A stretch of 64,000 bases of DNA from Kudoa neothunni (taxonomy: Eukaryota; Cnidaria). The position numbers and the translations under genes were made by a program. Positions 12,901 through 24,874 of this stretch are shown here, piece after piece. Position 1 is the first letter of the stretch. The number at the start of each line of letters is the position of its first letter. The DNA is taken from contig OZ199840.1 in the NCBI GenBank assembly GCA_964304625.1, positions 8,308,001 to 8,372,000 on the forward strand, given 5' to 3'. The notes beneath the pieces are model-generated. The model was given only the letters and a program-made list of their open reading frames with translations, had not been told where the DNA came from and searched no databases.

Positions 12901-14125
12901 CAATAAAAACAATAATCACTTGTGTAGGAGCGAATCGTCAAATATGTATCTACAGCCTGCTGTCCTTTGAACAATATCTGGGGTTGAAAGGAGGCTCCTT
13001 TAAGGTAGAGAAATCACAAACTTTTTCTCAAATATTCGATTCCCATAGAAAAAAGACAAGGTCGAATTTACAACTTTGAATGGATTGGCCAATTGCCATG
13101 CCTACAAAAATTGGTATGTTTGATTATTTTTTAACTTTTTTCAAATGAATAATAGTATTTGTGCACAATGTGTTGATGTTGATTGCCGCTGTCGAGAAAG
13201 ACATTGAAATTTTTGCTTGGGCAGCTGGAAAAGAGCAACGTTTTATGCCATTAAAAGTAACCTAAGTCTATTATCTATAAAAATAAGTCCAACATTATTT
13301 GCTTTGTTATCACTGATTTTTTAGTCATACACCAATCTTCCACACACCCCTTTGAGTATTTACGCTGGAATCAAAAATAAAAAAGTTCTAACCATATTTT
13401 ACATATCCGAGATTGGTATGCTGGTTGATTGATTGTATAACATTTAACATGGATTTGAATTTTCTTTAGGATTTCATGGATTTGAGTTTGGTAAAGGCGA
13501 AGTTTACGATATCTGGCTCCCTAGACATGTACGCCCTCGAATAACCGCCACTTTTATTTATTATAACTTTATCTATTTCTTAAATATAGGGATACAGTTG
13601 TAGTTGTCATTGTATGCTTATTTATAGCGATAAGAGTATACAACGTTTCTTTCTTGTTGCCAATAGTAACAATTTAACATTTTTTTTCGCGATAAAATCA
13701 TTCGGCACATAGATGAAGTAAAAGAGGCCATATTTGAAAATACAATCACCATTTTACATGTATTCTCGTATAAATCGATTCCATCGTTCATAGGTATGAA
13801 ATTCGACATTGAGAAAGTTTTTAATGAGTTTTTGGATTATATAGCTCCATTCCAAAACTCAGCGTTTATATTGGCAATGGTGGGATGATTATATCGAAAT
13901 TAGACACATTATCAACGGTCATATTCGATCATCTTATGTATTAGATAAAATGTATGCACTGAAATATCTATCCCAGAGAAACGATAAAGTAAGCATCTAC
14001 TATTGTGGAGGATTGGTGTGTTTGATAATACGTGTAGATTTTCCTGTTCGACCACAAGCCACCCCATGCCGTATGTATACTGTGTTGATGCGATGGTAGG
14101 ATGTAAATTACTTGGCTTCAATTAG
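9915..14125 (+). CDS. MAP4K-type (Ste20/GCK) kinase with citron-homology domain
   Basis: A germinal-centre-kinase MAP4K, acting upstream of MAP3K/JNK signalling and on the cytoskeleton. Exons run 9915-9971, 10117-10182, 10281-10337, 10395-10439, 10501-10584, 10636-10684, 10734-10795, 10861-10951, 11121-11193, 11237-11297, 11356-11410, 11450-11613, 11663-11744, 11813-11894 and 11944-12322, then about ten CNH exons. Kinase landmarks are the glycine loop GSGTYGKVYK, VAIKVM lysine, HRDIKSHN catalytic loop, DFGVSAHMEKT, and GTPYWMAPEV. HPMRALLLI is close to MAP4K4/TNIK/MINK. A polar linker of roughly 150-200 residues follows. A citron-homology domain begins near 12567 (ACFWGMNMILATDIGLYFLD) and ends with RNDKIFLFDHK and TAG 14123-14125. 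The linker is much shorter than in vertebrate MAP4K4. The junction 12322/12365 does not keep phase with simple GT-AG splicing, so that exon border is uncertain. Confidence 0.85.
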
Positions 14126-15889
14126 TATTATATATTGTTGACAATTTTTAAATTACAAATTTATAAAAATTAATTTGAATGTGTTTTTCTTTTCTTATTA
14201 CCAGCGGATTATTTGTTTATCTTGTTATATATCTTGTGAATATTTTGGAGTATTAAAAAATAGAAAAAAATTAATCGTTTGAGTCACGTAAATTTTGACG
14301 AATGGTTAAGGTTATCATTGTAACATTTTTATTAAAGTCTCGCCTTCACATATTATTTATCATATTTTCAATAACGCGATTTAGAGGTTTTCTGACAAAG
14401 TTAAAAAAATATTGTTAATAAATCATTCATATTTTAAAAGAAGGAACATAAATTTTGTATAATGTGTTGTATACGGAATTATATTTATGAAATTGAGTGC
14501 ATAATTCTTTAATGCCCAATTTTTTTACAACCTGCCGATAACATATCCTGTTAAAGTGATTAGTTATAACGGTTTAGAAAGTAAAAATTCTCAAAACATT
14601 TTGGTCAGCCATTTTATCAAATTTTCAGGAAAAAGTGAAAATTCAATGATATGTTTTAAATGCACTCAAAATTTATCTTGTATCCGAGTTGTAAACGATA
14701 GTTCGGTATAATCAATATATTTAAATTGATCAGTTATTTAACGCACGCGCATTATTTTAGTCAACTTTCCGTTTTCAAAATTATTCCACATCTAAACTTA
14801 TTTAAAGCTGAAGCTCTAAAAAAAGGTACAATAGATTGAATTTTAGTATATATATATATATATTTTATTGCATTTAAGCAGACATATTATGTAATTACAA
14901 ACAATGACGATAATTATTTATTATAGATAATACACAACAATAATCCCCAAATACTTTTTTATAATTAAAAAAACTTTTAAATAAATTCAGATATTTTAAA
15001 ATATGACATATAATATCAAATAATGTCTTTTATGGATTATATTACGATTATGTCCGCAAATAAATTACATTGTTTATAATGGCGCCATTTTAAAATTTTG
15101 AGTGCATATTCTGGCTTTAAAATTCATTAAAATTATTATATATTTTTTTAAATAGATAAAAATCACAAAACGTTTTTAAACTATTTTAGAGAGAATATTC
15201 AAATTAGAGTGCCATATAGGCGTATTTTTTCTGTTATTTATAATTTAAATGAAAATTAGGGCACGAACAGGTCTAAAAGTAGATTGCGGCCTTTAAACAG
15301 AAATTTTAACAGTAAAAATATTAAAAAATGAAGAAATAATATAGTGATATATCAACATAAGCAAAAAATAACAAACAGATGAAAATTAAAAACAAATAAA
15401 AATCTATTTCTTTGGCATGTTAACTCTTGAAAAATTTGAGACAGCATTGCTATTTTTGGGCGTAATGATTGTACATATTTTCGTGATTTTTTTTATTTAT
15501 AGTTTCAAAAATTGATGTAAGAGATTTTCTAATATCTAATACGTAAATAGAAAGTTATTAATTTTCAATAAGTTGAAGAAAAATTTACTGTTTGAATCAC
15601 TTTCGATTTGATCCAGATTAAACTTGGTTATTTTGGTGGTGAATAACTTGCTTTTAAGTAGCTTTTTTAGTTACAACGAACACAATGTATTAATAATGAT
15701 GAATATGGTAAAGAGCTAAAACAGGAAAATATTTAGTACCACAGCGACACAAAATTAACGGTGTTCTTACAGCGGGTTGGGTTTGAAGAATAAACAATAA
15801 CAACAAACCAACTGGTAAAAGCAGAATTTTTTTATTCACAGATTTGTACTATTTACCCAATCATCAAAAGACTATTAAAAGAATAAAAA
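14126..15889. other. Intergenic, AT-rich, no gene recognised
   Basis: Long A+T stretches, including a TA run near 14851-14864. No coding similarity, RNA gene or transposon ends were seen. The rightmost part, about 15650-15890, may contain the last exon of the minus-strand insertase gene, but I could not define it. Confidence 0.4.
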
Positions 15890-16651
15890 CACTCACCAAT
15901 GAGATCATTAGACATCCTACATAGATAGTAGGTAGAGCCCCATATGGATCACACTCCACGCAATTATTAAACCACAAGGCGCCCTTATTAGCGAAATAGT
16001 CAGGAGGCACCGATCTAATACACCCCCGAATTATCCAAAACGGCAGAATTCTAGTAAAAATTATTCCTGCTTCCTAAAAATTCATCTTCACTTTATAAAA
16101 AAATATAAAATTACATTGGCAACGATTAGAAATGATGTTTTCACAACACTAACCATGTCTTTGGAACCACGATGTACTATTTCGTTATTTTCTACCTTGT
16201 CTCTTAGTGAAAATGCATATTTTTCAATTGTTCCATATTTTTCACGTTGTTTATATCTGAAATATACATCTAGAATAGAGTTCAACGATGATATCCTTAT
16301 AACAACGGATTTATTCACATGGAATTTTCGATAGAATATTTATAACAAAAATTGGCAATATCTGAACACCACAGGCCAAATAAATGATTCCTTCACACTG
16401 TACGCGGTGATAAATGGTTTGATTGCCATGTAACATATCCAAGAGAAAACCCCCTCAAAAGAAGGTTCCTCCAATTCCAACATCGTATCCACAGAGCCCA
16501 AATTGCTGGGAGTGCCTTGATCCATTTTTCATGGATGATATATCACCAACCAATTTCATGCTATTATCGTCGTGATGTGGATATTTTTAGTAGATTCGAA
16601 AGGATCAATGTCCCATGGTGTAATAGGGTTATTAATATTAGATGAAGACAT
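15890..16651 (-). CDS. YidC/Oxa1/COX18-type mitochondrial membrane insertase, exons incompletely resolved
   Basis: Oxa1/COX18 proteins insert mitochondrially made proteins, such as Cox2 domains, into the inner membrane. The candidate start is ATG at 16651 (MSSSNINNPITPWDIDPF). A hydrophobic and basic middle exon reads from about 16318 to 16090, including a charged loop (FRYKQREKYGTIEKYAF) like the matrix loop of the family. The decisive exon lies at about 16060-15890. It reads ILPFWIIRGCIR, corresponding to LPMWIFMSFALR of COX18, then GALWFNNCVECDPYGALP, corresponding to the GGALWFxDLTxxD block. A donor GTGAGT follows (about 15894). The C-terminal membrane segments should lie to the left but were not resolved, and two internal joins are unclear. 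COX18 is favoured over OXA1L, without certainty. Confidence 0.5.
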
Positions 16652-17246
16652 TTGTTTAAATTGGATTATTCTTGCCGTATGGCGTAGAATATTCCCGTAG
16701 AAATTCTAGTTTATATTTATCATTAACATTTGAGTTATTGTGTGGTACTTTAGGGAGGCAAACGTAACGAAGAATCATTTTGCGCGTGATTGCGCGTGCG
16801 TGGATAATTAAATTTAATATTAAAATTTTATGGGTTTATTCCATTATTTAATCTTCATTATAGAAAATTTTTGTTATTAAATAAGAATTGTAATTAATTA
16901 AACATAGAAAAATATTAAATCGTAAATTTCATCGAACAATCAATAATACAGCCCTTCCTAAAAATATATTTTTTGTTATAATCTAGTTAATTATTAATTT
17001 AATATTAATTATATCATTATCTCGAAACAGCGTTGTATGAAATTTTAATATTTAATCCTTAATATAATTCAAACAATTGGTAAGACATCTGTTGAAATCC
17101 CAATCAAACGCAATATATGCAATGCAATGCAATAATAATTAATTCTTTTTACTTGGGATAAAATATTTCAAGACGAACTCTGTTTAATATAAAATTTACC
17201 CGTACAATTAAAGAATGAATTTTACTGAATAATATATATATATATA

Positions 17247-18914
17247 CACAGTATTTCAAGATCAACTTGCAAATGAGGCGAATAAAATTGCAATCGGCGC
17301 TCGCGTTAAAAAAGATGCCGGACGACTGTTCGAGCGACTCGGACTTTTCAACTTTTACAATTGGAATTCCACCGAGAAAATAATATTCAAAACTTTCTTC
17401 GGCCACATGAGCAGTTATTGTTAAATTTGACTATGTTTGATTAGGCGAATTTGAAATTATGTTAAATTTTATTTTTAAGAGGGAAAATACAAAACAACAG
17501 ATTGCTGAAGTCATCCTAATACTGTAGGTCGAATGATAAAACAATTCGACGCTACATTTAACGATTCTAAAAAAATACTTTAATGTCTCGACTCCGATTG
17601 CACTATCACCTTAAAATCACTTGCAGATGCATTAAAAACAAAATACCAAATAAATTCGTCGAGAAAAACTATAAGAATTTTTTGGGGGGGAGTTTCCATT
17701 ACTCCATAAAACAATATCACTAGTCTATGTCGGCCGAGAATATAATTAAAAGAAAAAGGTGTTGTTAATTTAATTTTAATCTAAATGTTTTTAGTTATAT
17801 TTTATAATGTCATAATTTACAACCAGAGTTACCTCATATTATGTTTGTTTGTGTTCATCGGTGAATCGGGATTTTCGCGTCAATGCGAAGAACCTTTGGT
17901 CGATCATTAATTGGAACTCGATCAAAGAATATCATTCGGGTTGCAGCTATCGCCTAGCCTACACCAAACTTTGGACCTTCAAATTATGTGAATGATCAAT
18001 GAATTCGATAATTTTTTGGATTATGTTATTCAACTTTTCTCGGATTTTGATGAAAATAACTTTCCAAATTCATTAATAAAAATTGACGACGTGAAATTTC
18101 ATAAAACTGATGCTGTCGTGGAGCATTATTAATATCAGTAGAAACAAAGTTCCCTCTGTTCCACCGTGTTACCCTTTCTTAAATCCCGTTGAGGAGTTAT
18201 TTCATCAACTTAAATCTATTGTTAGGAGCAGAAATGCACGAAATAAAAATGATTTGATTACAGCAATAGAGAACTCACCACAAGAAATGTCTTATCAGCC
18301 ATGCTCAAATTATTTGAAACATGCAGAGACATACTTCGCTAGATACCTTAATTCGGAAATTATAGAAAATTAACCATTATATATTATTTTTTGTCATATT
18401 GAGAATAAATTTCTTGTTTAGGGACAGCCTTTTGCATCGTATTAAACTAACGAATGAAATTGCGTAAAAATTTAGAAATCAAAATAAACTTTTATAAATG
18501 GGACTTCTTGGATGGGAAATATTAATTATCTTCAAGCAGTATTTATTAATAAATAATTTCTTCTAGAAAAATGCCTATATGTGATTTTACGTAATTGTTG
18601 TAAACCTAAATAAGGATTTTTATAAATATATGAAAGATTCGCTGAGTAATATTATGTCTTCAATGCATAAAGTTACGTAAAATTTTGTTTATTTTGAAAT
18701 AATGATATTATGTCAAAATAAAGACAAAAATTGAATTATTCAAATTTTCTCATTTTTTAATTATTAAAGTAAATTTATAAATTTAACTACAAATTTTTAA
18801 ATAAACCTATGTTGATTTAATTAAGTAAAGTTGGTTATAATCTTAGAGTTCGGCTCCATTTGACATATTATACATGCGCACGCATCAATTGCTATTTGAT
18901 GTTGAAATACCGTG
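17247..18914 (+). mobile_element. Second Tc1-like DD34E element, older copy
   Basis: The left end reads CACAGTATTTCAAGATCAA and the right end in reverse complement CACGGTATTTCAACATCAAA, so the terminal repeats are related to but distinct from those at 6843-8083. TA precedes the left end (17245-17246) but no TA is visible at the right end. The interior carries decayed transposase of the same family as the element at 6843. At about 17280-17400 there is a locally GC-richer stretch of unknown nature. Confidence 0.65.
17460..18373 (+). pseudogene. Decayed Tc1/IS630-type transposase
   Basis: Pieces in several frames follow the order of the transposase at 7001-8015. They include a helix-turn-helix stretch near 17490-17560, the ESGFS and RRTFGRSLIGTR block near 17860-17930, and IKIDDVKFHKTDAV near 18080-18120. 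The last block, FLNPVEELFHQLKSIVRSRN, is at about 18178-18240. The frame ends SEIIEN and TAA at 18371-18373, nearly the same last residues as the other copy (SDIIEN). Unlike that copy it retains the segment between the first and second catalytic blocks, but stops and indels are frequent. Confidence 0.7.
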
Positions 18915-20428
18915 TGAATAAATGGTTAAAAAATTAAGAACGGTAAATTCGACATCATAAATAGATAGAATAAGCTCTAAACTATTTATAATTTATAATT
19001 TACAATTAACGTTTTTTTAATTTTTTATCGTTGGTTTCGTTGAATTAATATTAATTGGTTGAATATTAGCTATTTGGCTAAGTAATTTCAATTAACACTA
19101 TCGAAATACAACAAAATTTTATGAATTAGTGATTTTTTTACCGAAAATAAAATTATTTCAAATACATTATTCAATTGTTTAGCTAAAATGAAATTTAAAT
19201 TTACATTAATTAAATTGAATAGTTTGTAATTTATTAGTGTCATTATTTATGAGATATAATTGGACTGTACCAGATACATTATTTTATTTACAAATTTCCT
19301 TTAAACCATAATATATTTATATTTAAAAATAGATAGATAAAAAGACATCCAATATAAATTTCTTATTAAAAATTAGATACAATATGAGCGATAATTGATT
19401 GAAAATTAATCTATAAGAAAAATAAAAACTATTAAGAAAAGTATGTATAAATTTTATGAAATATATTAAATGCAGAGGGGAAGACATCAAACGCCCCCCT
19501 ACGTGGATAGCAAAAATAGTGTAAAATTACAATTCTACAATTTGAAATGATGCAGCACATTACTTTAGAATGGTTGAAAATATTCATTATTTATTTTATC
19601 ATTATCTCTTTTGGATTTTTTAAAATGAAAAAAGTAAACGACTAATGTACACCGAAATAACACAGCTCACACCGGTAATAACCGTACTCTCTAGAAATTA
19701 CTAAAATATCATTTATTCGATATTTGACCGTATTTTCTTGAATAATTAAGTTAAATTCATGACGGTAACATCCAGTTATTTTCCAACTCTCCTACTTGTA
19801 AATATGGTTTACACATGACCAACACCTTACTTCAAGTTATACAAATCAGAAACTAATAAAAAACATTAATAGATAATATTTATTTAAATAAACCCATCAT
19901 TTATTAAAATATCAGGTAAGAAGTAAATTTATTACAACTTTAGATAAAAATATCCGCCTATGTAATAATTTAATTATATTATACCATCAATATATTGACT
20001 AATAAAAATACATTAATTGGAAAAAATGCAAAAATCGTGACAAATAATATACTTACTCACTTGTACAGTTCAACAATTAGAAATATTTAATATTTTGATT
20101 AGAGATTTAAGTAAATACTACCCCAAGTTACTTCGAGAAAATGTTCTATGCTTGTATTTTTATATACGAGTGAAGGTTTTTGTTATAAACATTTCAAATT
20201 TATAATTATAATCAAACAAAAAGAAAGGACGAGTGAAACTGTATACAAAAAACTGTTTAAAAGAATTACAACACGTTTTCTAAATAATAAAAGACTCAAG
20301 AGAGATAAAAATTCGCAAAATGAATTTTCAATTAAATGCGCATTGATAATGCTCTAGCAATCAATATTTGGCATACTTTTCAAAAAAACCACTAATTAAA
20401 TAAATAGTTAAGTGGTTGTAATATATAG
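18915..20428. other. Intergenic, no gene recognised
   Basis: Very AT-rich sequence between a transposon remnant and the 3' end of the minus-strand PDCL3 gene. Only short open frames are present, none with recognisable similarity. Confidence 0.5.
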
Positions 20429-21350
20429 CTATTCAGAGTAATCAATATCTTCACTAGAACTATTGTATTCGTTGTTACGGTTTGTGCGAGACGATGCTCC
20501 AAATATGGACGATGATATTTGAGTTTTCTTCTTCCTACGTTGTTCTATTGGATCCCGAGTCATACTTGATTTGATGACTCCGATTGACGATAATGCCCAT
20601 TCAAGACCTAAAAATGCAACCAACTCGTCAAAATGCCAACTCAAAATATCCTAATAATACATTCGGCTGAATTTCTCAGTGTATAATTTTGAAACTGATA
20701 ATCTCCAACAAATCCGTGGAAAAGAGCAGTATTTTTAAACACGAAAATAGTTGGAATATTTTTATCGGGATAATCTTTGATGCATTCGGTGGCAACCCCT
20801 CTCAAGAATTTAATTTGAGGAAATTTGGTTGCCAACTGATTGAGTGACTCATTTATTAATTTACATTTTTCAACGCTAAATAAAAATAAATCAAACCTCA
20901 TTGTTAAATTTAAATGGAATTACTATGATTGATAGAGATGTAATACAACCCATACATCTTCACCAGCTCCATTCACCTCTTCGTTATAGTTTGAAGCAGT
21001 GATCTCAGTGACAGTACCAAACCTATGAGCTGCTTTCAGGCTTTTCAATTCTGCCAATCTCTTTTTTCTATATAGATAAGGTTTTGCAATCTACGTTGGA
21101 ACTGGAAAAAAATTTCTAACCTTATTTGTTCTAACTGAGACTCTTCAATAGAATCCTCGGCTTCGTTTAATTGTTCCAGCGTAAAATTTTCAACATTGCT
21201 GGCCTCATTTTGTTTCTCAATATAATTGTCGATTGTTTCGTTGGCGAGGGATAAAAACTGTTCTTCGGTTATCTCCTTGTTTTTGTTTGGAATGATGCCA
21301 TGTTTTCTTAAAACATCATTCCATTCAGTGTCCAAATTAGGATCCTGCAT
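20429..21350 (-). CDS. PDCL3: Phosducin-like protein 3 (thioredoxin-like chaperone co-factor)
   Basis: PDCL3 proteins bind the CCT/TRiC chaperonin and modulate folding of actin, tubulin and other clients in the cytosol. Four exons on the minus strand: 21350-21121, 21067-20924, 20875-20661 and 20607-20429, giving 255 residues, close to the 239 of the human protein. Introns are 53, 48 and 53 nt with GT-AG ends. The start MQDPNLDTEWNDVLRKHGI is nearly identical to MQDPNADTEWNDILRKKGI of vertebrate PDCL3. Exon 2 reads RLAELKSLK and VWVVLHLYQS. Exon 3 holds the thioredoxin-like fold (LATKFPQIKFL, YPDKNIPTIFVF). Exon 4 reads LEWALSSIGVI and a serine/acidic tail (SSEDIDYSE). Reading straight through the third intron would give an open frame but inserts residues without family counterpart, so splicing is preferred. 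Confidence 0.9.
20608..20660 (-). repeat. PDCL3 intron 3 with similarity to Tc1-like terminal repeat
   Basis: On the minus strand this 53-nt intron contains GTTGGCATTTTGA, then GTTGCATTTTTAG running into exon sequence GTCTTGAA. The right terminal repeat of the transposon at 8036-8083 reads GTTGCATTTTGA, then GTTGCATTTAGGTCTTGAA. The order, spacing and about 30 matching positions are shared. The AG inside the repeat-like sequence is the acceptor of this intron. Confidence 0.45.
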
Positions 21351-23046
21351 ATTCAGTTCGCCTACTTACGGGTATGATGCTAATCTAGATTATATTTTTG
21401 TTGATCGGTTGTGTTTAATATTTCTTATTACATCTCAACTATAATTTAAAATGATAAATGTTTTTGATCTCAACTTTTGAAAGGTATTTTTGAAGAGGAA
21501 TCAGCCAAATCAATATTTTTTACATCAGAAACGAGTTCTGCCGAGGATTTGCCAAGGAAAACTTAGAGGGCATTTGTTAATACATTCAGAATGACTTGCT
21601 GATACTCTGTACTTTCTATAAAAGAATAAGAATTGTCAAATTAAATTTTTTACTTTTGATGAATATGTTCGGAGTTTTAACGGATTTGTTGTATATACCT
21701 CTCTAACGAAAATTCCCAATCTTAAAATCAGTCATTTAATAAAAATATTAATTTACAATATAAATTTACATTATTTTAATTTTACTCTCTTTGTATTCGT
21801 ATATACTTTCATTTTTCTATAATCTTATTACCTTTAATCAGTTAAAAATATACAACAAAGTTTCATGAGAATTCGTTTAAGGTAGATTGGCTACAACATT
21901 AAACACTGGAAGTCATGACAGATTAAGAGTTTGCTGTTTTTAATTTTGGAATATTAATTAAAAATTTTTAATAATATTTTTTACTATAAATTTTATATTA
22001 CATTGTTACACTTTTTTGCATTCTTGGCTAAATAAAATGTTTATTATTATTAAGAGATGTTGTTTACATTTAATATAAGTTTCGAATAAAAATATAAGTA
22101 GAAAATTATTAGAAGACTAAGGATATGAATCTATCTAAATTGTGTTGAATAACATGACTCGATTTATTAAGTTAAAATATCATATATGTAATGTAACATG
22201 AGAAAATTAAGTTTTGAAGCAATTTAATGTTATTATGAGATCATTCTTGTATATAAAAATATTTTTGGCTTTATTGAAACGGAGTAAAAGAAGAATCACC
22301 GAGCACATTATTTTGATCGTTTTAAAGGGTTCTTCATCAGATTTTTCAAATTTGAAATAATGTTATGTAACATAGAATATTTAAAAACACACATTTATGT
22401 GTGTTTATTTGGATTATTATTTGACACTCGTACGTACGCCCAAAAAATCACACTACTGCATAAACTGGGTCCATTGAACCCCAAGTGTACGTACAAATGT
22501 TAATGGGCCCTCATAAACACCACTCTATAGATATCAGAAATGACATTAAGTTGTCCGAATTTTAATTTTCACTAAATAGAACTAAATTAAGTCATCGAAA
22601 ATTTTCCTTTCGTACTAAATTTTTTGATATCGCTACAAAGAATTATAATTTCAAAACTTTTACTAAAAATAATTTAGTAATTACATATGAATGACAAATA
22701 GTGTTTTATTATAATTTTTAGCAAGGTTATTATCTCATAACTAATTCTAATGTATTTTGGATTTTATGATTTCGTTTTTTTTGTAAAATAAACTGAATTA
22801 ACTATTCAATTATTATTTAGAAACAAAGTAATTATGAACCCCCGAACAATTTAATTAAAAAAGAATTGCAAAATATTAAAATGTCTACTTATAAATAATA
22901 ATTTATTGTAACTAATAATGATTTATTTATTATTAAAAATAAATATTTGAATTTTATTCGCTAAAAGAATTCTTAAGTAAATATTATGATTAATCTGATT
23001 AGATCCGAGCGACTAATAACTAATCGGTTTCTAAGTATCAAACCCG
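21351..23046. other. Mostly non-coding; possible small minus-strand coding fragment
   Basis: A short minus-strand stretch at about 21640-21470 reads ESTEYQQVILNVLTNAL and, in another frame, ELVSDVKNIDLADSSSKIP. It could be a two-exon gene end but is too short to identify. At 22384-22405 there is a near-perfect hairpin (ACACACAT and ATGTGTGT arms), followed by two CGTACGTAC-like motifs at about 22430-22493. Otherwise AT-rich with no recognised gene. Confidence 0.35.
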
Positions 23047-23412
23047 ATGAGAGAACTGTTAGAAGAAAACTTTAACCAATCCTTATTGGAGATTCAATCT
23101 GCAGCCAAAGAAGCACAAACATTTTTAATGAAAAATGATGAGGTAAACTTGTGATCGAAATTTTTAATCAATTACTATTAGGTGATATTGAAAAATCTTG
23201 ATGTGTACGATAAAATAGAAATTAAAAATAAGATTCTTGAAGATATTGATATTTTGGAGAATATTCAACTACATTACGATGACATAACCTCCCAAAAGTG
23301 GGACATATCCTTCGAGCATATCAACCATTTGTGTAATATGGTTCAAATGATTCATGAAAAACTGGATATGATCGATAAGATCATCAAATTTTTGTATAAT
23401 AATAACAACTAG
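23047..23412 (+). CDS. Small coiled-coil protein, KxDL-like (BORC/BLOC-1-related) candidate
   Basis: Two exons, 23047-23142 and 23182-23412, joined across a 39-nt GT-AG intron, encode 108 residues starting MRELLEENFNQSLLEIQ and ending FLYNNNN. The protein is almost entirely amphipathic helix, with no signal peptide or membrane segment. Residues from NKILEDIDILEN to DKIIKFL align without gaps, over 56 positions, to the helical region of KXDL1, including the position of its K-x-D-L motif (here EKLD) and the following I-x3-I-x2-L. KxDL proteins are subunits of BORC, which positions lysosomes. The similarity is weak and could reflect shared heptad pattern; other small BLOC/BORC or SNARE-like helical proteins are possible. 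The intact two-exon structure argues for a real gene. Confidence 0.45.
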
Positions 23413-24679
23413 ACTCAAACACAATATCATTGAGTTTCTATTTTGTTATTATTTTTTTCCAAATATCAACAATTACGATTCCAACTTTAAATTCTTTATA
23501 AAGTGATCCTACGTAGAAACAGATAATCAACTATTATTCCATGTTTCTAGTCTTATGTTGAGAACTCCATTAATGTTAAAATAATGATATTTGCTTTCAA
23601 AGAATAAAATTAAATATCTGATAAAACTTATCCCTATCTCAAATGGACTGGTCTTTATTTTCACATTTATTTCAAATTTTTTAGTGCGTATTCTAGTATT
23701 ACACTTATTTTAATTATTTTTTACTCGTTTTTAAACCAATAAAAATTACAATAATATTTCATATCTATTTTGGATCAACTATTTAAAATAGAGCATAGTG
23801 GAGGTGAATTTTTTCTCTAGCTCATTTTAATTTTAAATGAGTATTTGGTAGGAATGGGTTGATATTTTGCATTGTCTTGAAAAAACAGAATAATTATCAT
23901 CTAACTCAATGGTAGGCACAACTTTTAGGGATGTGGGCCATATCAACGCACTACAGAAGCTTGGAGGGCCGCATTGTTGACTCCTCGTTTTTTTGATAAT
24001 TTAAGTACCTGTTGATGGCTTTTCTAACATTTTTGGTACAATAAAAATAGTAAATACATAAATTAATTTAAAAATTCTCCCAATTAGTAAAACTTAATAA
24101 GGAATTAAATGGATTTTTTAAATATAGAAATTTTGTGAATGGCATACTATTGTAAGCTGCGATTAAAAAAATAGGCTTTTTACTTAATAAACTTTAATTT
24201 TAACTGAAGTTATGAAAGGTTAATAATATTCGTTAAGTAAACATGGAATATTTAAACAATGACTCTGATAGAATTATTTCGTATTTATTTTAAACATAGC
24301 ATTCAATATAATATATTCTCTAAAAGAGGTCTAAGTTATAAATATGAATATAATAAAATTAACCAAAAAATTACATTTATGATAGTTCAGATTAGATCAA
24401 ATTTATTGTGACCTAAATATCACCAACGCGTAGAAGAAATTTTCTTAAAATTTATTACGAAATATTTCAATTCCGATGTATAATATAAATAACTTTAAAT
24501 TACAAAAATCGTAATTTTTGGTAATTATCAATGTAATATTCATGTGTTTTAAGGTTTTGTATAATGATTTTTCAGAGGAAAAATTCAAACCAAAAAAGTT
24601 ATCATAAATTGTTATATATTACCCTTAGTTATTTCTTTCAATTTCACTTATTTATACCAATACATAAAAGAAATATTTA

Positions 24680-24874
24680 TCATAAGATTTTAACACTGAA
24701 TTGACTGATGTTGCTTTTATAAGTTTCAAAGTATTTTGAGACCGTTTGTTCTTTATTGCTATCGTTAGTTTTCTCACGGAATTCCCTATGTTTCATTTGG
24801 TGCTGCCACTTCAAGTTATATTCCTTTAATACAGGAACTGATTCGAGACAGAGCCAACAAACCGCGTTATTCAT
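24680..24874 (-). pseudogene. hAT transposase N-terminal zinc-finger fragment
   Basis: The 64-residue open frame contains VCWLCLESVPVLKEYNLK, then WQHQMKHREF. This matches the C-x2-C...H-x4-H finger at the start of ZBED5/GTF2IRD2-type hAT transposases (pattern VCLLC...KEYNLRRHY..KH..F). It lacks everything downstream. It lies within the hAT terminal repeats but on the opposite strand to the dimerisation fragment at 25657-25998. Confidence 0.55.

Noticed and set aside
14840-14870. TA dinucleotide run as a functional repeat
   Set aside because: Simple AT microsatellite of the kind expected in such AT-rich DNA.
16116-16334. Plus-strand 72-residue frame
   Set aside because: Antisense to the insertase exon, no similarity.
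17149-17406. Minus-strand 85-residue frame as a gene
   Set aside because: It crosses the left terminal repeat of a Tc1-like element and shows no domain; likely chance despite a locally higher GC.
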